Shown here one piece after another: positions 17,024 through 25,332 of a stretch of 64,000 nt of DNA (positions are counted from its first letter, which is position 1; every line of letters starts with the position of its first letter). Source of the stretch: Asanoa ishikariensis. GTDB taxonomy: Bacteria; Actinomycetota; Actinomycetes; Mycobacteriales; Micromonosporaceae. The notes under the pieces were generated by a model that ran no database searches, was not told the origin of the DNA, and saw only the letters and a list, made by a program, of their open reading frames with translations. Where the stretch lies: the NCBI RefSeq assembly GCF_900107455.1, contig NZ_FNQB01000002.1:806001-870000 (forward strand), read 5' to 3'. A program made the position numbers and the translations under genes.

Positions 17024-18091
17024 ATGGCTCCCTCGTGGACGTTCGCTGTTGATCGTGAGGATTTGACCCGCACTACCGTCGTCGATGGGCCCGTGCCTGA
17101 GCTCGGCGACGGTGCGGCGTTGTTGCGGGTCGACCGGGTCGGGATGACCGCCAACAACGTGACCTATGCCGTGCTCGGTGAGTCGTTCGGCTACTGGCGG
17201 TTCTTCCCGCCCGAGCATCGCGGTGTCGAGCCCGGCTTGGGCCTGGTGCCGCTGTGGGGGTTCGCCGACGTGGTCGCCTCGACGGTCGACGGGGTCACCG
17301 TCGGCCAGCGCGTCTACGGCTACCTCCCGCCGGCGACCCACCTCGTCGTGCGGCCCGACCGGGTCGACGCGAGCGGCTTCCGGGACGCCAGCGCGCACCG
17401 GGCCGGGCTGCCCTCGCCCTACAACGCCTACCGGTTGACCACCGGTGACGGTGCGTACCAGGCCGACGAAGAGGATCTGCTGGTGCTCTTCCGGCCGCTG
17501 TTCTACACCTCGTTCATGCTGGCCGACTACCTGGCCGACAACGACTTCTTCGGCGCGACCACGCTCGTGCTCTCGTCGGCGTCCAGCAAGACCGCGTACG
17601 CCGCCGCGTTCGAGCTTCACGGTCGTGGGCCGCGGGTCGTCGGGCTCACCTCGCCGGGCAACGTCGCCTACACCGAGTCCCTCGGCTGTTACGACGACGT
17701 GCTCACCTACGCCCAGGTCGAGACGCTGACGCCGGTCCCGACCGCCTACCTTGACCTCGCGGGTGCGCCGGCCACCCGGGACGCGCTGCGCGAGCACCTC
17801 GGCGACCACCTGGTCCGCGACGTCGCAGTCGGGCTGACCTACCAGATTCCCAACGCGGGGTCCGCCGGCGAGTTCTTCTTCGCACCGACGCAGATGCGCA
17901 AGCGCGGCGAGGACTGGGGTCGCGACGAGCTCGAGCGCCGGTTCGGCGTGGCCTGGCGCCGGTTCGTCGACGCGCTCGGCGGCCGGGTCGAGGTGCGGGT
18001 CGGGGACGGCCCCGACGCGCTGCGCACCGCCTGGCTCGACGCGCTCGCGGGCCGCATCCCGGCCCAGGTCGGCCAAGTCCTGCGGCTGTGA
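17024..18091 (+). CDS. DUF2855 family protein
   Basis: A 355-residue soluble protein that I recognise as the DUF2855 type. It has the general layout of medium-chain dehydrogenases: an N-terminal part with VGMTANNVTYAVLGESFGYWRFFP, then a nucleotide-fold-like half with LVLSSASSKTAYAAAFEL. No catalytic zinc motif is present and the reaction is unknown. I chose the ATG at 17024; the frame opens 12 codons earlier but that part has no ribosome site. It follows the dehydrogenase paralogue by 40 bases on the same strand and is convergent with the FBP-domain gene. Confidence 0.8.
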   Translation: MAPSWTFAVDREDLTRTTVVDGPVPELGDGAALLRVDRVGMTANNVTYAVLGESFGYWRFFPPEHRGVEPGLGLVPLWGFADVVASTVDGVTVGQRVYGYLPPATHLVVRPDRVDASGFRDASAHRAGLPSPYNAYRLTTGDGAYQADEEDLLVLFRPLFYTSFMLADYLADNDFFGATTLVLSSASSKTAYAAAFELHGRGPRVVGLTSPGNVAYTESLGCYDDVLTYAQVETLTPVPTAYLDLAGAPATRDALREHLGDHLVRDVAVGLTYQIPNAGSAGEFFFAPTQMRKRGEDWGRDELERRFGVAWRRFVDALGGRVEVRVGDGPDALRTAWLDALAGRIPAQVGQVLRL

Positions 18092-18094
18092 GTC

Positions 18095-18111
18095 GCGCGG
18101 TGCCTCCGCGC
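18095..18111. terminator. Short hairpin between convergent genes
   Basis: GCGCGG (18095-18100) pairs with CCGCGC (18106-18111) around TGCCT, in the 24-base gap between two convergent stop codons. The stem is only six base pairs, so a bidirectional terminator role is plausible but weakly supported. Confidence 0.4.
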
Positions 18112-18115
18112 CAAA

Positions 18116-18625
18116 TCACCCAGCCTTGACCCGTTCGGTGAAGGCGGCCAGGTTGGTCAGCGCCCGCGCGATCCGTTCGTCGAGGGTCAGCGTCTCCTCG
18201 TAGCGAGTCATCAGGAGCTTCGGCTGGCGCTTGCCGCGCAGATAGAGCGAGCAGGCCAGGTCGGAGCACAGGTATTCGCCGACGGTGTTGCCGTTGCGCC
18301 CGGCGGGCCCGGCCAGCGGCGCGACGAACAACGCCACACCGGAGGCGCCATGGCCGGTCAAGCACACCTTGCACATGCTCGACCGGGAGAACGCCGACCT
18401 GCGGGGCTCCGGCCGGCGAAGCATGACGCCGGTCGGCCCGGTCTCGCCGGGCACCACCAGCAACGCCCGCAACGGCGCCGACGGGTCGGTCCAGCCGAGA
18501 AAGTCGAGGTCGGCCCAGGGCACGGCACCGTCCGCGAAGCCGGCCGGCAGCCGGATCCGGCCCGCCTCGCCCTTGCTGCAATTGACGAACGAGCCCCGGA
18601 TGGCTTCCTCTGTCAGCGGTTCCAC
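18116..18625 (-). CDS. FBP-type treble-clef zinc-finger protein (EF-G-binding-like)
   Basis: A 169-residue protein starting at GTG (VEPLTEEAIRGSF). The C-terminal half has two Cys pairs, CKVC and CSDLACS, separated by GNTVGEYL. This is the treble-clef finger of the FBP family, named after the elongation factor G-binding protein linked to fusidic acid resistance. Actinobacterial members are common and mostly uncharacterised, so a ribosome-associated role is only family-level inference. The N-terminal half lacks a second recognisable domain. The open frame extends 42 codons further upstream, but that part overlaps the promoter area of the gene and reads as shadow. Confidence 0.8.
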   Translation of the reverse strand: MEPLTEEAIRGSFVNCSKGEAGRIRLPAGFADGAVPWADLDFLGWTDPSAPLRALLVVPGETGPTGVMLRRPEPRRSAFSRSSMCKVCLTGHGASGVALFVAPLAGPAGRNGNTVGEYLCSDLACSLYLRGKRQPKLLMTRYEETLTLDERIARALTNLAAFTERVKAG

Positions 18626-18668
18626 GTCAGCGAAACTAGCGTTGGCCCGCCACCCGGTCACCCGGTTT

Positions 18669-19541
18669 TCAGCCCCGGTCGGCGACCTGCACCTGGCTCT
18701 GGGCGAGCGAGCGGCGGTGCCAGATCGGCACCGGCAGACTCTCCGCCACATCCAGGACGTTCTGGTCCGTCGTGACGGTGAAATCGTGCCGGGCCAGCAG
18801 GTCCGCCATCGCGCTGGGTGTCCAGGTCGACCGCCAAGGCTCGCGGGTGAAGACGCTGGTCTGGCCGGCGGACCGGGAGAGCGCCCGACCCACCAGGGAG
18901 CCGAGCTTGAGGAACGGCACGGGAAGCTGGAAGTTGACGACCAGCCGGCTGCCCCGCGCCGAGCAGGCCGCCACCGCCGCGACCGTGGCCTCGACCTCGG
19001 CCGGGGTGAGGTAGGGGACGACGCCCTCCCAGATCCAGGTCGTCGGTCGGTCGCCGAGGTGCCCCGCCGCGGCCAGGGTCCGGCTCAGGTCGTCGGTGCG
19101 GAAGTCGACCGGAACGTACGTCGGGGGTCGGCCGCTCAGCACGGCGGCGCGGGATCGCTTGTCCTGCTGCGAGGCCGGCTGGTCGACCTCGAACACTTCG
19201 ACGCCCGCGAGCTCCGGCATCCGCCAGGCGCGGCCGTCCAGCCCCGCACCGAGGATGACCACCTGCTGACCGAGCCGGGCCCGCACGGCGTCGTCGATGG
19301 CCACACTCCGCGGCACCATCAGCTCGGTGATCGCCTTGACCGTTTCGAACGCGACGCGGGTGCGCCATTCCTTGGGCGCGCGGCCGTCGCGTACCCAGAC
19401 CACCGCTTCGCGCTCGTCGGCGCGCAACAACGCCAGCGCGGTCGGGTCGCTGAACCGGTCCGGCGCCACCAGACCGTGCGCGGCGGCGCGACCCTGGCAC
19501 ACCAGCACGGCGGTGCGGCTCGCCCGCGGAGTCTCGGCCAT
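18669..19541 (-). CDS. SAM-dependent methyltransferase, leucine carboxyl methyltransferase (LCM) type
   Basis: A 290-residue class I methyltransferase. The SAM site is VVILGAGLDGRAWR, the characteristic motif I of the LCM/TIGR00027 group that is expanded in actinomycetes. Later motifs are VFEVDQPASQQDKR and TTWIWEGVVPYLTP. These enzymes O-methylate small molecules or polyketide intermediates; the substrate is unknown here. ATG start, with an in-frame GTG one codon upstream. The gene stands 15 bases downstream of the galactonate dehydratase stop and may be read from the same promoter, but no biochemical link is evident. Confidence 0.83.
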   Translation of the reverse strand: MAETPRASRTAVLVCQGRAAAHGLVAPDRFSDPTALALLRADEREAVVWVRDGRAPKEWRTRVAFETVKAITELMVPRSVAIDDAVRARLGQQVVILGAGLDGRAWRMPELAGVEVFEVDQPASQQDKRSRAAVLSGRPPTYVPVDFRTDDLSRTLAAAGHLGDRPTTWIWEGVVPYLTPAEVEATVAAVAACSARGSRLVVNFQLPVPFLKLGSLVGRALSRSAGQTSVFTREPWRSTWTPSAMADLLARHDFTVTTDQNVLDVAESLPVPIWHRRSLAQSQVQVADRG

Positions 19542-19556
19542 CACCTCGACGTTACG

Positions 19557-20705
19557 TCACCATTCGGCGAACGACCCGTCGTCGTGGCGCCAGATCGGGT
19601 TGCGCCAGGCGTGTCCGGCCGCGTCGGCCTGTCGGACCGCCTTCTCGTCGATCGTGATGCCGAGGCCGGGTGCGTCCCACCTGGCGATGTGCCCGTCGAC
19701 GATCCGCAGCGGCTCCGGGTCGGCCACGTAGTCGAGCAGGTCGGCGCCGCCACGGTGGTAGTGGATGCCCATGCTCTGTTCCTGGATCAGGAAGTTGGGC
19801 GTGGCGAACGCGACCTGAAGGCTGGCCGCCAGCGCGATCGGGCCGAGCGGGCAGTGCGGCGCGAACAGCGCACCGTAGGTCTCGGCGAGCGCGGCGATCC
19901 GGCGTACCTCGGAGATGCCGCCGGCGTGCGACAGGTCCGGCTGCACGACGGCGACGCCGGCGGTCAGGGCGGGCAGGAAGCCGGCCCGGTCGTAGATCCG
20001 TTCGCCGGTGGCCACCGGGATCGCTGTGCGGGCGACCAGATCGGCGAGCAGGTGGGTCTGCTCGGGCACCAGCGGCTCTTCCACGAGCAGCGGCCGCAGC
20101 GGCGCGATGGCGGGCAGGATCATCCGGGCCGCCGGCAGGGTGGCCCGGCCGTGCAGGTCGACCGCCACGTCGCGGTCGTCGCCGAGCGCGGCCCGGGCGG
20201 CGGCGAGGCGCTGCACGATCCGGTCGATCTCGCCGCTGGTGGGCACGGGGGAGAGCCGGCCGCTCGCGTTCATCTTGACCGCGGTCATCCCGGCCTCGAC
20301 GTGTGCGGCCACCGCGTCGGTGAGCTCGCCGGGCTCGTCGCCGCCGATCCACGCGTACACCCTGGCCTTGTCCCGGACCGCGCCGCCGATCAGGGCGTGC
20401 ACCGGCGCGCCGTAGGTCTTGCCGGCGATGTCCCAGAGCGCCTGGTCGAGACCCGCGACGGCGCTGGACAGCACCGGACCGCCCCGGTAGAAGCCGCCCT
20501 TGGACAGCACCTGCCAGTGCTGCTCGATCCGCAGCGGGTCCTCACCCAGCAGATACTCGGAGAGCACCTCGACCGCGGCCCGGACCACCTCGGCGCGGCC
20601 CTCGACCACCGGCTCGCCCCAGCCGACCAGACCCTCGTCGGTGGCTACGCGGACGAACAGCCAGCGTGGCGGTACGAGGAAGGTCTCAATCTTGTCGATC
20701 TTCAA
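19557..20705 (-). CDS. dgoD: D-galactonate dehydratase (enolase superfamily)
   Basis: A 382-residue enolase-superfamily enzyme close to E. coli DgoD. It should convert D-galactonate to 2-keto-3-deoxygalactonate in the cytoplasm. Key positions are present: VDLHGR (metal Asp and His), LVEEPL (metal Glu), ATGERIYDR (metal Glu), QPDLSHAGG, APHCPLGPIAL (catalytic His) and QEQSMGIHYH. The C-terminal WRNPIWRHDDGSFAEW matches the family's closing motif closely. The start overlaps the 3' end of the FadR-type regulator by 20 bases. The adjacent SDR and the divergent sugar importer suggest galactose or galactonate catabolism. Kinase and aldolase for the product are not in the window. Confidence 0.9.
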   Translation of the reverse strand: MKIDKIETFLVPPRWLFVRVATDEGLVGWGEPVVEGRAEVVRAAVEVLSEYLLGEDPLRIEQHWQVLSKGGFYRGGPVLSSAVAGLDQALWDIAGKTYGAPVHALIGGAVRDKARVYAWIGGDEPGELTDAVAAHVEAGMTAVKMNASGRLSPVPTSGEIDRIVQRLAAARAALGDDRDVAVDLHGRATLPAARMILPAIAPLRPLLVEEPLVPEQTHLLADLVARTAIPVATGERIYDRAGFLPALTAGVAVVQPDLSHAGGISEVRRIAALAETYGALFAPHCPLGPIALAASLQVAFATPNFLIQEQSMGIHYHRGGADLLDYVADPEPLRIVDGHIARWDAPGLGITIDEKAVRQADAAGHAWRNPIWRHDDGSFAEW

Positions 20706-21405
20706 GGTGGTTCCTCTCCAGCCGGGCCACGTCTTCGATGGCCTGGTCGAGCAGTTTGCGCATGGCGCGCGCGGCCTGGGCGGGGTTGTGTCGTCGGATC
20801 CCGTCGACCACTGCTTTGTGGCTGGGCACCGGATCGCGGGGTCCGTCCGTGCCGTGCACCATCCGGTCGCGTTCGGCCAGACCCGTCTCGATCACCACCT
20901 CCATGCGCTGGATCAGCTCGTTGTGGGTGGCGGCGAGCAGCGCGCGGTGGAAGGCGAGGTCGGCGGCTACCGCGGCGAGCGGGTCGGCGCCGGCGGCGGC
21001 CATGTCGGCCAGCGCGGCGTCCAGCGCCGCGAGGTCCGCCTCGGTCGCGCGGGAGGCGGCCAGGCTGGCCGCACCGGGCTCGACGATGCTGCGTAGCTCG
21101 TGCAGGTCGTCGAAGAGGCCCGGCCCGGGGGAGCGGGCGAACTGCCACCGGAGCACGTCGCCGTCGAGCAGGCTCCAGGCCGAGCGCGGGCGCACGAACG
21201 TGCCGCGCTTGGGCCGGGCGTCGACCAGTCCCTTGGCGGCCAGCACGCGCAGTGCCTCGCGGAGCACGGTGAGGCTGACGTCGAACTCGCTCTGCAGCGC
21301 GTTGAGGTCGAGGATCGCGCCCTCGGGAAGCTGACCGGTGAGGATCCGCTGCGCGAGCACCTCCACCGTCTGGCCGTGCACGCCACGCGCCGTGTACTGC
21401 TGCAT
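20686..21405 (-). CDS. FadR-subfamily GntR transcriptional regulator
   Basis: A 239-residue regulator with an N-terminal winged helix (about 10-75; VEVLAQRILTGQLPEGAIL and LREALRVLAAKGLVDARPKRGTFV) and a C-terminal FCD ligand domain (about 90-225). FCD His and Asp positions are visible in DLAFHRALLAATHN and PSHKAVVDGI. Regulators of this kind next to dgoD (DgoR) sense galactonate and repress the catabolic genes. I start it at the ATG 21405 because the upstream frame is Arg/Gly-rich shadow. It overlaps dgoD by 20 bases and lies 8 bases after the SDR stop, forming a three-gene operon SDR-regulator-dgoD. Its likely site is the divergent region near 22185-22210. Confidence 0.87.
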   Translation of the reverse strand: MQQYTARGVHGQTVEVLAQRILTGQLPEGAILDLNALQSEFDVSLTVLREALRVLAAKGLVDARPKRGTFVRPRSAWSLLDGDVLRWQFARSPGPGLFDDLHELRSIVEPGAASLAASRATEADLAALDAALADMAAAGADPLAAVAADLAFHRALLAATHNELIQRMEVVIETGLAERDRMVHGTDGPRDPVPSHKAVVDGIRRHNPAQAARAMRKLLDQAIEDVARLERNHLEDRQD

Positions 21406-21413
21406 TTCTCCCC

Positions 21414-22163
21414 CTAGGCCGATGCTTTGGTGGCGGTCCAACCGCCGTCGACCACCAGGCTCGCGCCGGTCACGTAGGCCGCTTCGGGTGAGGCGAGGAA
21501 CGCCACCGCGGCGGCCACCTCGTCGGGCGTGCCGAACCGCTTGGCCACCGTCTCGGCCACGCTGCTCGCGCGGTCCTCCGCGGACACCCAGTCCCATGCG
21601 GCGGTCATGATCGGTCCAGGTAGGACGGTGTTGACCCGCAGCGCCGGACCATACTCCACGGCGAGCTGCCGGGCCAGGGCCGTCAGGCCGCCTTTGGCCG
21701 CCGCGTACGCCGGGCGTCCTGGCAGGCCGACCAGCGCGTGCACGGACGAGACCACGACGACGCTCCCGTCGTGCGCGGTCAGGTCGGGCAGCAGCGCCTT
21801 GACGCCGAGGAACGTGCCCGTCAGCGTGACGGCGATCTGCCGGTTCCAGGACTCGAGGCTGGTCTCACCGGCCGGCCGGACGTCCACTGTGTACGCGTTG
21901 CTGACCAGGACGCTGGCCGGCCCGAACTCGTCACGCGTGGTAGCCGCGACCTGAGCCCAGTCGGCCTCGTCCGCGGCGTCCGCCAGCACTGCTCGCGCCT
22001 GCCCGCCGGACGCGCGGATGACCGCTGCCACCTCGTCGGCCGGCCGCACGTCGGTGAGCACCACGGCGGCGCCCTCGGCAGCCAGCCGTTGCGCGCAGGC
22101 CGCACCGATGCCGGCGGCCGCACCCGTGACAATCGCGGTGCGACCTGCGAAGCGACCCGCCAT
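21414..22163 (-). CDS. Short-chain dehydrogenase, probably a sugar 1-dehydrogenase
   Basis: A 249-residue classical SDR. The cofactor loop is TGAAAGIGAA. Catalytic Ser is in VVSSVHALVG and the YAAAK motif supplies Tyr and Lys. VLPGPIMTAAW and the C-terminal VTGASLVVDGGWTA are typical. The usual NNAG is replaced by SNAYTV, as in several sugar-oxidising SDRs. Its place ahead of a galactonate dehydratase makes galactose or fucose oxidation to the lactone a reasonable guess; gluconate-type oxidoreduction is the alternative. The ATG start has GAGGGGG eight to ten bases upstream. It is the first gene of the minus-strand operon and is divergent from the importer. Confidence 0.85.
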   Translation of the reverse strand: MAGRFAGRTAIVTGAAAGIGAACAQRLAAEGAAVVLTDVRPADEVAAVIRASGGQARAVLADAADEADWAQVAATTRDEFGPASVLVSNAYTVDVRPAGETSLESWNRQIAVTLTGTFLGVKALLPDLTAHDGSVVVVSSVHALVGLPGRPAYAAAKGGLTALARQLAVEYGPALRVNTVLPGPIMTAAWDWVSAEDRASSVAETVAKRFGTPDEVAAAVAFLASPEAAYVTGASLVVDGGWTATKASA

Positions 22164-22184
22164 GCGCCAAACCCCCTCGGTCAC

Positions 22185-22217
22185 GAAGTCTTCATTAATT
22201 ACGAAGATATGTTGACA
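22185..22217. promoter_or_regulatory. AT-rich inverted repeat and TTGACA box in the divergent galactonate/importer region
   Basis: TCTTC (from 22189) and GAAGA (to 22208) form inverted arms around ATTAATTAC, an AT-rich island in GC-rich DNA. TTGACA at 22212-22217 is a consensus -35 hexamer pointing toward the importer, but no good -10 follows at 17 bases. The position between the SDR and the importer gene fits an operator for the FadR-type regulator. Confidence 0.4.
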
Positions 22218-22268
22218 GCCCATTGACTGTGATGCAACCTCTTGGAAACAAGACCCAGGAGGCTTCGC

Positions 22269-23546
22269 ATGAGTTCTGCCCCCTTCAGTCGCCGCGGGTT
22301 CCTCGCCGGTATCGGCGGTGTCGGTGCTGCCTCGCTTCTCGGTGCATGCGCTACCGGGAGTGATGACAGCGTCGGTGCCGCCTCCTCGACGCTGACCCTT
22401 CAGTCTTCGCTTTCCGACCCGGATCCCAAGGCCGCGCTCACCAAGGTGGTCGAGGGCTACGGCAAGACCCCGGTCACCCTGAACACCATCGCGATCGAGT
22501 CGTTCCGGGCGCAACTGCCCACCTACCTCAACTCGGGCAACCCGCCGGACGTGCTGACCTGGTACGCCGGCTCGGTGGCCCGTGACTACGCCAGCAAGGG
22601 TTTCCTGCTCGACGTGTCGGACCTGTGGACCGGCAGCGGAGCGTGCGCCAACTTCTCGCCCGCGCTGAAAGAACTGTCCACTGCGGACGGCAAGCAGATC
22701 TTCGTGCCGACCAACTACTACTGGTGGGGCGTCTTCTACCGGAAGTCCGCGTTCCAGGAGTGGGGCGTGCAGGTCCCGACTACCTGGGACGAGTTCATCG
22801 CGGTCTGCAAGACGATCAAGAGCAAGGGCGTCGCGCCGATCAGCATGGGCACCGGGTCCACCCCGTGGGTCGCGTCCGGCTGGTTCGACTACCTCAACCT
22901 GCGGATCAACGGCGCCGAGTTCCACCGCGAGCTGCTGGCCGGCAAGCACTCCTTCGACGGTCCTGAGGTCAAGACCGTGATGGACCACTACCGCCAGCTC
23001 GTCGAGTACATCGACCCCAAGGGCCGGTCGTACTCGTGGCAGGACGCGGTCACCCCGCTGACCTCGAAGAAGGCCGGCATGTACCTGATCGGCGCCTTCA
23101 TCACCTCCGGCGTGCCGAGCGATGCCGTCGACGACCTCGACTTCTTCCGGGTGCCGATCATCGACCCGAGCGTGCCGGTCGCCGAGGAAGCACCGACCGA
23201 CGGCTACTTCGCGAGCGCCAAGTCGAAGAACACCGCGGGTGCCAAGGAGCTGCTGTCCTACCTCGCGTCCGCGCCGGCCCAGCAGCAGTTCATCCAGCTC
23301 GCCAAGTCGTCGAACCTGCCCACGTCGCAGGCGGTCGACACGACCACCTTCGCGCCGCTGGTGCAGAAGGGCATCAAGCTGCTCAACGAGAGCAAGGCGA
23401 TCACCCAGTTCTTCAACCGGGACTCCAGCGACGAGCTCCAGACCACGGCCGACACGGCGCTGACCAAGTTCCTGGACAAGCCCGGCGACGTCAACAAGAT
23501 CCTGGCTGAATGGCAGGCGTCCGCGAAGAAGGTCCTCGGGTCGTGA
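22269..23546 (+). CDS. Sugar ABC transporter substrate-binding lipoprotein
   Basis: A 425-residue family 1 extracellular solute-binding protein. The N-terminus combines a twin-arginine-like RRGFLAG with the lipobox LLGAC (Cys near residue 27), so it is an exported lipoprotein. The mature part has LTLQSSLSDPDPKAAL, WYAGSVARDYASKG, NYYWWGVFYRK and an aromatic-rich pocket typical of carbohydrate binders. The ATG at 22269 follows AGGAGG by seven bases. It heads a four-gene operon coupled by GTGA, TGATG and ATGA overlaps. There is no ATPase gene, which fits CUT1 transporters that share a common MsiK-type ATPase. Confidence 0.88.
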   Translation: MSSAPFSRRGFLAGIGGVGAASLLGACATGSDDSVGAASSTLTLQSSLSDPDPKAALTKVVEGYGKTPVTLNTIAIESFRAQLPTYLNSGNPPDVLTWYAGSVARDYASKGFLLDVSDLWTGSGACANFSPALKELSTADGKQIFVPTNYYWWGVFYRKSAFQEWGVQVPTTWDEFIAVCKTIKSKGVAPISMGTGSTPWVASGWFDYLNLRINGAEFHRELLAGKHSFDGPEVKTVMDHYRQLVEYIDPKGRSYSWQDAVTPLTSKKAGMYLIGAFITSGVPSDAVDDLDFFRVPIIDPSVPVAEEAPTDGYFASAKSKNTAGAKELLSYLASAPAQQQFIQLAKSSNLPTSQAVDTTTFAPLVQKGIKLLNESKAITQFFNRDSSDELQTTADTALTKFLDKPGDVNKILAEWQASAKKVLGS

Positions 23547-24451
23547 CCTCGGTGACGGCACCACCACGGCGCAGGCGTGCGGGCCTGCGCGCCGTACCCA
23601 AGGTGGTCTGGCTCTTCCTGCTGATCCCGGCATTGGTCGAGGTCGGCATGGTGTTCTGGCCGGCGGTCAACAGCTTCTACCTGTCGTTGACCGAGTGGAA
23701 CGGGCTGGGCGCTGCCCAGCCCGTTGGGCTCGACAACTTCAAGAACCTGTTCGCGGACGAGATCTTCCGCGGTGCGCTGTGGAACAACGTGATCTGGGCC
23801 GTCGGCTTCGGCGGGCTCTCGGTGCTGGGCGGGCTCGCGCTCGCGGTGGCGCTCAACCGGCCCCGCCGCGGCGTCGGCCTCTACCGCAGCGCGATCTACC
23901 TGCCGATGGTCTTCTCGCTCGCGGTGACCGGCCTGTTCTGGCGGGTGCAGTACCAGCCGGACGGCACCATCAACACGTTGCTCGGCGCGATCGGCCTCGA
24001 AAGCGTCGAGCGGCAATGGCTGGCCGACCCGGACACCGCGCTCTACGCGGTGCTGATCGCCGCGGTCTGGCGCCAGGTCGGCTACGTGATGGTGCTCTAC
24101 CTGGCCGGGCTGAAGAGCACGGACCCGACGCTGGACGACGCGGCGGCGGTGGACGGTGCCGGTGCGTGGCAACGGTTCCGCTTCGTCACCTGGCCGCAGT
24201 TGCGGGGCGTCAACACGGTGGTGTTCGCGGTCACCGTGATCGACTCGCTGCGCACCTTCGACATCGTCTGGGCGATGACCCAGGGCGGCCCGTACCACTC
24301 GTCCGAGCTGCTCAGCACGTACATGTTCCAGCAGGGCTTCACGTTCCTGAACCTGGGCTACGCGTCGGCGATCGCTGTGGTGATCTTCGTGCTCGCGCTG
24401 ATCTTCATCATCACGTACCTGGTCCGGGCCACCAAGGAGGAGATCGCCTGA
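23543..24451 (+). CDS. Sugar ABC transporter permease (MalF-type)
   Basis: A 302-residue inner-membrane permease with about six transmembrane helices. The EAA loop reads DDAAAVDGAGAWQRFRFVTWPQL, the contact site for the ATPase. The basic N-terminus (APPRRRRAGLRA) should be cytoplasmic. The GTG start overlaps the TGA of the substrate-binding gene (GTGA). It pairs with the next permease to form the membrane channel of the importer. Confidence 0.88.
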   Translation: MTSVTAPPRRRRAGLRAVPKVVWLFLLIPALVEVGMVFWPAVNSFYLSLTEWNGLGAAQPVGLDNFKNLFADEIFRGALWNNVIWAVGFGGLSVLGGLALAVALNRPRRGVGLYRSAIYLPMVFSLAVTGLFWRVQYQPDGTINTLLGAIGLESVERQWLADPDTALYAVLIAAVWRQVGYVMVLYLAGLKSTDPTLDDAAAVDGAGAWQRFRFVTWPQLRGVNTVVFAVTVIDSLRTFDIVWAMTQGGPYHSSELLSTYMFQQGFTFLNLGYASAIAVVIFVLALIFIITYLVRATKEEIA

Positions 24452-25332
24452 TGTCCACCGCGACCCTGACCCCCGCGCCGGCCAAAGCGTCGAGCCCGCC
24501 GCCGGCCAAGCCCAAACGCCGCCGTGGCTGGGTCTTCCACGCCGTCATGGCGCCACTCACCCTGCTCTGGGTGGCGCCGATGGTGTTCGTCGTCGTCCTG
24601 GCGTTCCGGTCGTTCGACGACATCGCCGCCAACGGCACCGCCGCCTGGCCGGTCTCGTTCGGCCTCGAAGGCTTCCGCGAGGCACTCGGCCGGGGCACCA
24701 TGGGCCGGGCGCTGTGGACCAGCGTCCAGGTGACCGTCCCGGCCGTGATCCTCAGCCTGCTGCTCGCGTCGTGGGCGGCGTACGCGCTCGCCCGCTTCCA
24801 CATCCCCGGCCGGCGGGCGATCCTGCTCACGATGCTGGCCGGCAACCTGTTGCCACCGCAGATCCTGCTGATCCCGGTGTCGCGGGTGATGGAGTCGCTG
24901 GGCATCTACGACACCCTGTTCGCCCTGGTCACCATCCACGTCGGTTTCGGGCTCGGCTTCTACACCTTCGTCCTGCACGGCTTCATGCGGTCGATCCCGG
25001 AGGAGCTGACCGAAGCGGCCCGGATCGACGGCGCCGGCCCGGTGCAGATCTACGCGCGGATCATCATGCCGCTGTGCCGGCCGTCGCTGGCCGCCCTCGG
25101 CGCGCTGGCCACGACGTGGATCTTCAACGACCTGATCTGGGCCATCACCGTGTTGCGCACCGAGGCCAAGCTGCCGGTCACCGCCGCGCTGCTCAACCTC
25201 CAGGGTGGGTACGTCAGCAACTGGAACGTGGTCGCCGCCGCCTCGGTGATCGCCGCCGTGCCCACCGCCATCGTGTTCTTCACCTTCCAGCGCCACTTCG
25301 TCTCGGGCCTGCTGATGGGATCGAACAAATGA
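24451..25332 (+). CDS. Sugar ABC transporter permease (MalG-type)
   Basis: A 293-residue permease with about six helices. The EAA motif is TEAARIDGAGPVQIYARIIMPL, and the C-terminus FQRHFVSGLLMGSNK is typical of CUT1 MalG-type subunits. The N-terminus is Pro/Ala/Lys-rich. The ATG overlaps the preceding stop by one base (TGATG). Confidence 0.88.
   Translation: MSTATLTPAPAKASSPPPAKPKRRRGWVFHAVMAPLTLLWVAPMVFVVVLAFRSFDDIAANGTAAWPVSFGLEGFREALGRGTMGRALWTSVQVTVPAVILSLLLASWAAYALARFHIPGRRAILLTMLAGNLLPPQILLIPVSRVMESLGIYDTLFALVTIHVGFGLGFYTFVLHGFMRSIPEELTEAARIDGAGPVQIYARIIMPLCRPSLAALGALATTWIFNDLIWAITVLRTEAKLPVTAALLNLQGGYVSNWNVVAAASVIAAVPTAIVFFTFQRHFVSGLLMGSNK

Noticed and set aside
18285-21272. A 995-codon plus-strand open frame
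   Set aside because: It crosses four well-supported minus-strand genes (FBP, methyltransferase, dgoD, regulator) and has low-complexity Arg/Gly/Pro sequence.
22164-23633. Upstream extension of the SDR to a 739-residue protein
   Set aside because: The extension overlaps the importer gene antisense and is low complexity; the SDR has a good ribosome site at its own ATG.
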